Assembly (NCBI GenBank): GCA_029216955.1
Contig: JANAVB010004140.1
Location: 62,001-126,000, forward strand
Reading direction: 5' to 3'
DNA: 64,000 nt
DNA from: Iris pallida
Lineage: Eukaryota > Streptophyta > Magnoliopsida > Asparagales > Iridaceae
In this document: one piece after another, positions 60,236-64,000 of the stretch
Layout of the letters: each line of letters begins with the position of its first letter
Numbering within the stretch: the first letter of the stretch is position 1
Translations under genes and position numbers: made by a program
Notes under the pieces: model-generated
What the model saw: only the letters and a program-made list of their open reading frames with translations
What the model was told of the DNA's origin: nothing
The model's database searches: none

Positions 60236-63200
60236 ATACCCCCTCCTAAAAGAGCCACCTTGTCCTCAAGGTGGAAATCTGGAAACTGCGCCTGGAACCC
60301 CGCATAGTCCTCCCAAGTCGCGTCACAATCAGGTAGTCCGACCCAGTGAATCAGAACCTCCCTCGTCTGTCCCGGTCCCTGCCGAACTGCCCGTACCGCC
60401 AAAGGCTCTAACTGTACCTCCATATCCTCCGTGAGTGTAGGAGGAAGAGTGTGTGCTACTGCATGATCCCCGATCGCCCTCCTCAGCTGAGATACGTGAA
60501 AAACGGGGTGAATCGCCGACGTATCCGATAGCCTCAACCTATATGCCACCTGCCCAATCCTGGCCTCGATTTGGTATGGACCAAAGTAACGAGCCGCCAG
60601 TTTCTCATTCTGCCTCCTCGCCATCGATCTCTGCCTGTAGGGACGTAGCTTGAGATAAACCATATCTCTCACCTGGAAGCTTACGTCCCGTCGATGTCTG
60701 TCCGCCTGCGCTCGCATCACCTGCTGAGCTCGTAGTAGATGCCTCCGCAACTCCTCTAGAATCCCATCCCTCGCCTCCATGTATTCCTCCACTTGTCCCA
60801 CCGGAGTCTGAGTATCGCCAAACCGGACCAAAGGCGGGGGATCTCGCCCGTACAACACCCTGAAAGGGGTTGTTCCCGCTCTCGAATGATAAGACGTATT
60901 GTACCAATACTCTGCCCATGCCAACCATCGGTGCCACTGCCGGGGAGAATCAGAGGCGAAGCACCGCAAATAAGTCTCCACGCTGCGGTTGACGACCTCC
61001 GTCTGGCCGTCCGTCTGAGGATGGTAAGCAGTGCTCCTCTTCAAGGCCGTACCCTGCACCCTAAACAACTCCCTCCAAAAGATACTCATGAACACCTTGT
61101 CCCTATCAGAGACTATGGAAGCTGGTATCCCATGCAGTCGTACCACCTCCCTCATGAACGTCGTCGCTACAGACATAGCTGTGTAAGGATGCTTCAAAGG
61201 AATAAAATGAGCATATTTACTCAGCCTGTCCACCACCACCATGATCACTGTGTATCCCTCTGAACGTGGTAGCCCGTCGATGAAGTCCATGGTGACGTCT
61301 TCCCACACTCTCTCGGGCAGAGTCAGTGGCTGTAATAGCCCTGCAGGTGCCATAGCCATGTACTTGTGACGCTGGCAAACGTCACAAGCAGCGACCAGTC
61401 GGGCAATACACCGCTGCATCCCTGGCCAAAACACCTCCCTAGCCATCCTCTGATAGGTCTGCTGAACGCCCGAGTGCCCTCCCATCACCGAGCGAAACTC
61501 CTGAAACAATGCCGGAATGAAGGACGAAGTCCTCGGTATCACCATCCTCCCCTGATAAAGCAGTCGTCGTCCCACTACCGTATATCCCGCAGGACCGTTC
61601 TCGCCGCTCTCTATCTGCTGCCTGATGTGCTGTAACCCCGCGTCGCGCTCAGCCTCCTGTAGCATCGGCTCCCAATCATGTCCTCTGGGTCGGGATAGAG
61701 CCCTCAAATCCACCACCTCCTCCCGTCGCGACAAAGCATCAGCAGCCTTATTCTCCATCCCCGGTCGGTACTCGATCGTGAACTGGTAGCCCACCAACTT
61801 GGACAACCAACGCTGGTGCTCCTCTGTCACGTGTCGCTGCTCGAGTAGGTACTTGAGGCTCTTCTGGTCGGTCCGGACCACAAACTCCCGCCCCACTAGA
61901 TAAGGCCTCCACTTCAGCACTGCTAGTACGATGGCCATCAACTCCCTCTCGTATACTGACTTTAGCCGGGCTCTAGCAGAAAGCACCTGACTAAAGTAAG
62001 CAATGGGTCGCCCCTCCTGCATGAGTACTGTCCCTAGACCATATCCTGAGGCGTCCGTTTCCACCACAAACGCCTTGCTGAAATCTGGTAAAGCAAGTAC
62101 TGGCGCCGTTGTCATAGCCACCTTCAAGGCCTCGAAGGCTTTGGTGGCTTCCTCCCCCCAGTGAAAACCTTCCTTCTTTAACTGCTCCGTGAGGGCCCGT
62201 GCGATAGTGCCGTATCCTCTGACGAACTTCCTGTAGTAGCCCGTCAACCCCAAGAAGCCTCGCAGTGCTCGTAGTGTAGTGGGCACCGGCCAATCCAGCA
62301 TTGCTGCTATCTTCGTCCTGTCTGCCGACACCCCCTCTGCGGATACCACGTGCCCCAGATACTCCACCTGTGCCAAACCGAAATTGCACTTCTTTTGGTT
62401 GGCATATAGCTGATGCTTCAACAGCTCCCTAAATACCACCTCCAGGTGGCCCACGTGCTCCTCCCTGCTCCTGCTGTACACTAGGATATCGTCGAAAAAG
62501 ACCAAGATGAACCTCCGAAGGTAAGGCTGAAATACCTTGTTCATCAGAGCCTGGAAGGTCGATGGAGCGTTGGTCAAGCCAAAAGGCATGACCAAGAACT
62601 CGTAGTGCCCCTCATGCGTCCTGAAGGCGGTCTTTGGTACGTCCTCTGGCCGCATCCGAATCTGATGGTAGCCTGCTCTGAGGTCAATCTTCGAGAAGAC
62701 TGTCGCTCCATGTAGCTCATCTAGCAGCTCGTCGATTACAGGAATGGGAAATTTGTCAGCCACCGTCTCCTTATTCAGCGTCCGGTAATCGACGCAGAAT
62801 CTCCAACTCCCGTCCTTCTTCTTCACCAAAAGTACTGGTGATGAAAAAGGGCTCACACTGGGCTGGATCACCCCGGCCTGTAGCATCTCCTGCACCATCC
62901 GCTCTATCTCGTCCTTCTGCAGATGCGGGTACCTGTAGGGGCGCACGCTCACCGATGCCCCCTCTCCTCGTAGTACTATCGCGTGCTCATGTCCTCGGCT
63001 CGGTGGTAACCCCTGCGGACTCTGGAAGACCTCTGAATACTGCTTCAACACTGCCTCTATCTCCATGGATGTCTCACCCTGTGCCGTGCCCTCGATGGAC
63101 ACCCCCTGGAACTCCACTAAGTACCCCTCTCCTCCTGTCCGCAAAGCACGTGTAATGGCCTTGAAGGCCACTAGGGAACAACAGAGAGTCGGATCCCCCC

Positions 63201-64000
63201 TCAACACCACCGTCTGACCGCCCTCCCGGAACTCCATCCGTAGCAGCTTCCAGTTCACCTTCATCTCCCCGAGCTTCTTCAGCCACTGGACCCCCAATAT
63301 GATATCGACGCTGCCCAGCTCTAAGGGTAAGAAGTCCTCCGCCAGCTGATAACCCTGTAGTGTGAGCGACACCCCCTTGCATAGACCCTTGCTCTCCTCT
63401 GTCTTTCCGGTGCCCAGCAATACTGTGAACTTCTCCGCCGTGCTCAGCTCTAACCCCAGCTGCTCGACCAATCGCTGAGAGATGAAGTTGTGGGTGGCCC
63501 CACTGTCGATCAGTACCGTCACTCCCCGCTCCCCCAGTGTCCCTACCAACTTCATGGTGTGGTTCGGGGTAAACCCCACCACGGAGTTGAGGGTCACTTC
63601 CGCGACATCCATGTGTACCTGATCTGGCTCCTCCTCTGTCTCAGCAGCTAGGGTGGTTTCCACCTCCGTCGGGTCCTCCTCCTCATCGGGCAAGATCACG
63701 ATCTGTAGCAACTTGCTCGCGCACCGATGACCGGGAGTGAATCTCTCGTCACATCTGAAGCACAATCCAGCTGCTCTTCGCGCCTTCATATCCGCATCTG
63801 TCAGACGTCTCCCCGGTACTATGGTGGCTCCCGCCCCGCCTGCAGTCCTCGGTGGTACTGGTGTCTGCGCCCCCGCTGTTGGTCGTGGGGGTATGGAGCC
63901 AGTATGACTGCGCTGTCCCGATGCTCCCCAAGCGCCTTTAAGACGCTTCTCCTCCGTCAATTTCTCTTCCGCCTTGTGAGCCAGGCGGAGGAGATCTTCT
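60136..64000 (-). CDS. Gag-pol polyprotein of the chromovirus, open and partial
   Basis: Uninterrupted from the window edge (frame open through 64000) to the stop at 60136, more than 1,280 codons. From 63960: CCHC knuckle [14 protein letters not shown] (about residues 67-80), protease [10 protein letters not shown] (about 149), RT with [18 protein letters not shown] and catalytic FFDDILVYS (about 487), RNase H with VETDASGYG, integrase with the HHCC zinc segment ([13 protein letters not shown]...CDVCQRH) and DRDKVF, and a C-terminal chromodomain ([18 protein letters not shown], about 1200-1217). The last 32 codons lie inside the 3' LTR. All catalytic motifs I can check are present. The chromodomain would steer integration towards marked chromatin. 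Confidence 0.93.
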   Translation of the reverse strand, partial: EDLLRLAHKAEEKLTEEKRLKGAWGASGQRSHTGSIPPRPTAGAQTPVPPRTAGGAGATIVPGRRLTDADMKARRAAGLCFRCDERFTPGHRCASKLLQIVILPDEEEDPTEVETTLAAETEEEPDQVHMDVAEVTLNSVVGFTPNHTMKLVGTLGERGVTVLIDSGATHNFISQRLVEQLGLELSTAEKFTVLLGTGKTEESKGLCKGVSLTLQGYQLAEDFLPLELGSVDIILGVQWLKKLGEMKVNWKLLRMEFREGGQTVVLRGDPTLCCSLVAFKAITRALRTGGEGYLVEFQGVSIEGTAQGETSMEIEAVLKQYSEVFQSPQGLPPSRGHEHAIVLRGEGASVSVRPYRYPHLQKDEIERMVQEMLQAGVIQPSVSPFSSPVLLVKKKDGSWRFCVDYRTLNKETVADKFPIPVIDELLDELHGATVFSKIDLRAGYHQIRMRPEDVPKTAFRTHEGHYEFLVMPFGLTNAPSTFQALMNKVFQPYLRRFILVFFDDILVYSRSREEHVGHLEVVFRELLKHQLYANQKKCNFGLAQVEYLGHVVSAEGVSADRTKIAAMLDWPVPTTLRALRGFLGLTGYYRKFVRGYGTIARALTEQLKKEGFHWGEEATKAFEALKVAMTTAPVLALPDFSKAFVVETDASGYGLGTVLMQEGRPIAYFSQVLSARARLKSVYERELMAIVLAVLKWRPYLVGREFVVRTDQKSLKYLLEQRHVTEEHQRWLSKLVGYQFTIEYRPGMENKAADALSRREEVVDLRALSRPRGHDWEPMLQEAERDAGLQHIRQQIESGENGPAGYTVVGRRLLYQGRMVIPRTSSFIPALFQEFRSVMGGHSGVQQTYQRMAREVFWPGMQRCIARLVAACDVCQRHKYMAMAPAGLLQPLTLPERVWEDVTMDFIDGLPRSEGYTVIMVVVDRLSKYAHFIPLKHPYTAMSVATTFMREVVRLHGIPASIVSDRDKVFMSIFWRELFRVQGTALKRSTAYHPQTDGQTEVVNRSVETYLRCFASDSPRQWHRWLAWAEYWYNTSYHSRAGTTPFRVLYGRDPPPLVRFGDTQTPVGQVEEYMEARDGILEELRRHLLRAQQVMRAQADRHRRDVSFQVRDMVYLKLRPYRQRSMARRQNEKLAARYFGPYQIEARIGQVAYRLRLSDTSAIHPVFHVSQLRRAIGDHAVAHTLPPTLTEDMEVQLEPLAVRAVRQGPGQTREVLIHWVGLPDCDATWEDYAGFQAQFPDFHLEDKVALLGGGIDVGGPHTGTGAGTDGDGGVITYTRRRRREGAN

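Larger units (their letters stand above)
59702..64000 (-). mobile_element. Chromovirus (Ty3/gypsy, Reina-like), truncated by the window edge
   Basis: The 3' LTR (59702-60235) has inverted ends TGATGTG/CACATCA. A polypurine tract (CTTTTAGGAGGGGGTAT on the minus strand, 60236-60252) adjoins it. The polyprotein is open to the window edge with no stop, so this copy looks young and possibly competent. It is inserted in a copia LTR. The 5' LTR and the second TSD lie to the right; the left flank is ACCTC. Confidence 0.88.

Overview
This window is a stack of nested transposable elements from a flowering-plant nuclear genome; I cannot name the species. The evidence is plant-type Ty3/gypsy elements (Tat lineage and a chromovirus), plant copia remnants, a plant L1-like LINE with a DUF4283-type ORF1, several MITE families and long (TA)n tracts. 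I find no intact host gene, no tRNA or rRNA gene and no CRISPR array. Insertion boundaries were set by TG...CA ends, target-site duplications (TSDs) and by comparing interrupted with uninterrupted copies inside the window.

Layout. (1) 1-43217 is one large non-coding LTR retrotransposon (LARD type). Its 5' LTR occupies 1-9582 and starts before the window, its internal region is 9583-30266, and its 3' LTR is 30267-43217. The 5' LTR is interrupted by two solo LTRs, at 417-4666 (TSD GTATT) and 5649-8727. The 3' LTR is interrupted inside a (TA)n tract by a LINE (32622-41871). That LINE carries a reversed solo LTR at 38768-41436 (TSD AACAG). (2) The LARD internal region is split by a 17.1-kb Tat-lineage gypsy element at 9889-26980 (TSD TCTGG), whose gag-pol lies on the minus strand. 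(3) 43571-50229 is another solo LTR (TSD GAAAC), itself holding a reversed solo LTR (45351-49027) and a MITE with a G-rich core (49270-49761). (4) 50230-53690 is MITE-rich intergenic DNA with one possible orphan first exon. (5) 53690-55563 is a decayed copia pol, followed by a minus-strand copia element (from 55564). That element's 5' LTR is broken by an apparently intact chromovirus (59702 to beyond 64000).

The most interesting object is the Tat element. Its gag-pol stays in one frame over 9 kb, with eight in-frame stops and no frameshift found where I traced it. Between pol and the 3' LTR it carries two gene-like units on the opposite strand. The first encodes a plant-mobile-domain protein with a coiled-coil tail; it has its own TATA box, candidate introns and an AATAAA signal. 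The second is a short ORF of about 106 codons, also with its own TATA box and AATAAA signal, directly downstream of a minisatellite. Antisense extra ORFs with plant mobile domains are known in Tat elements. The spliced structure and the second unit deserve a second look.
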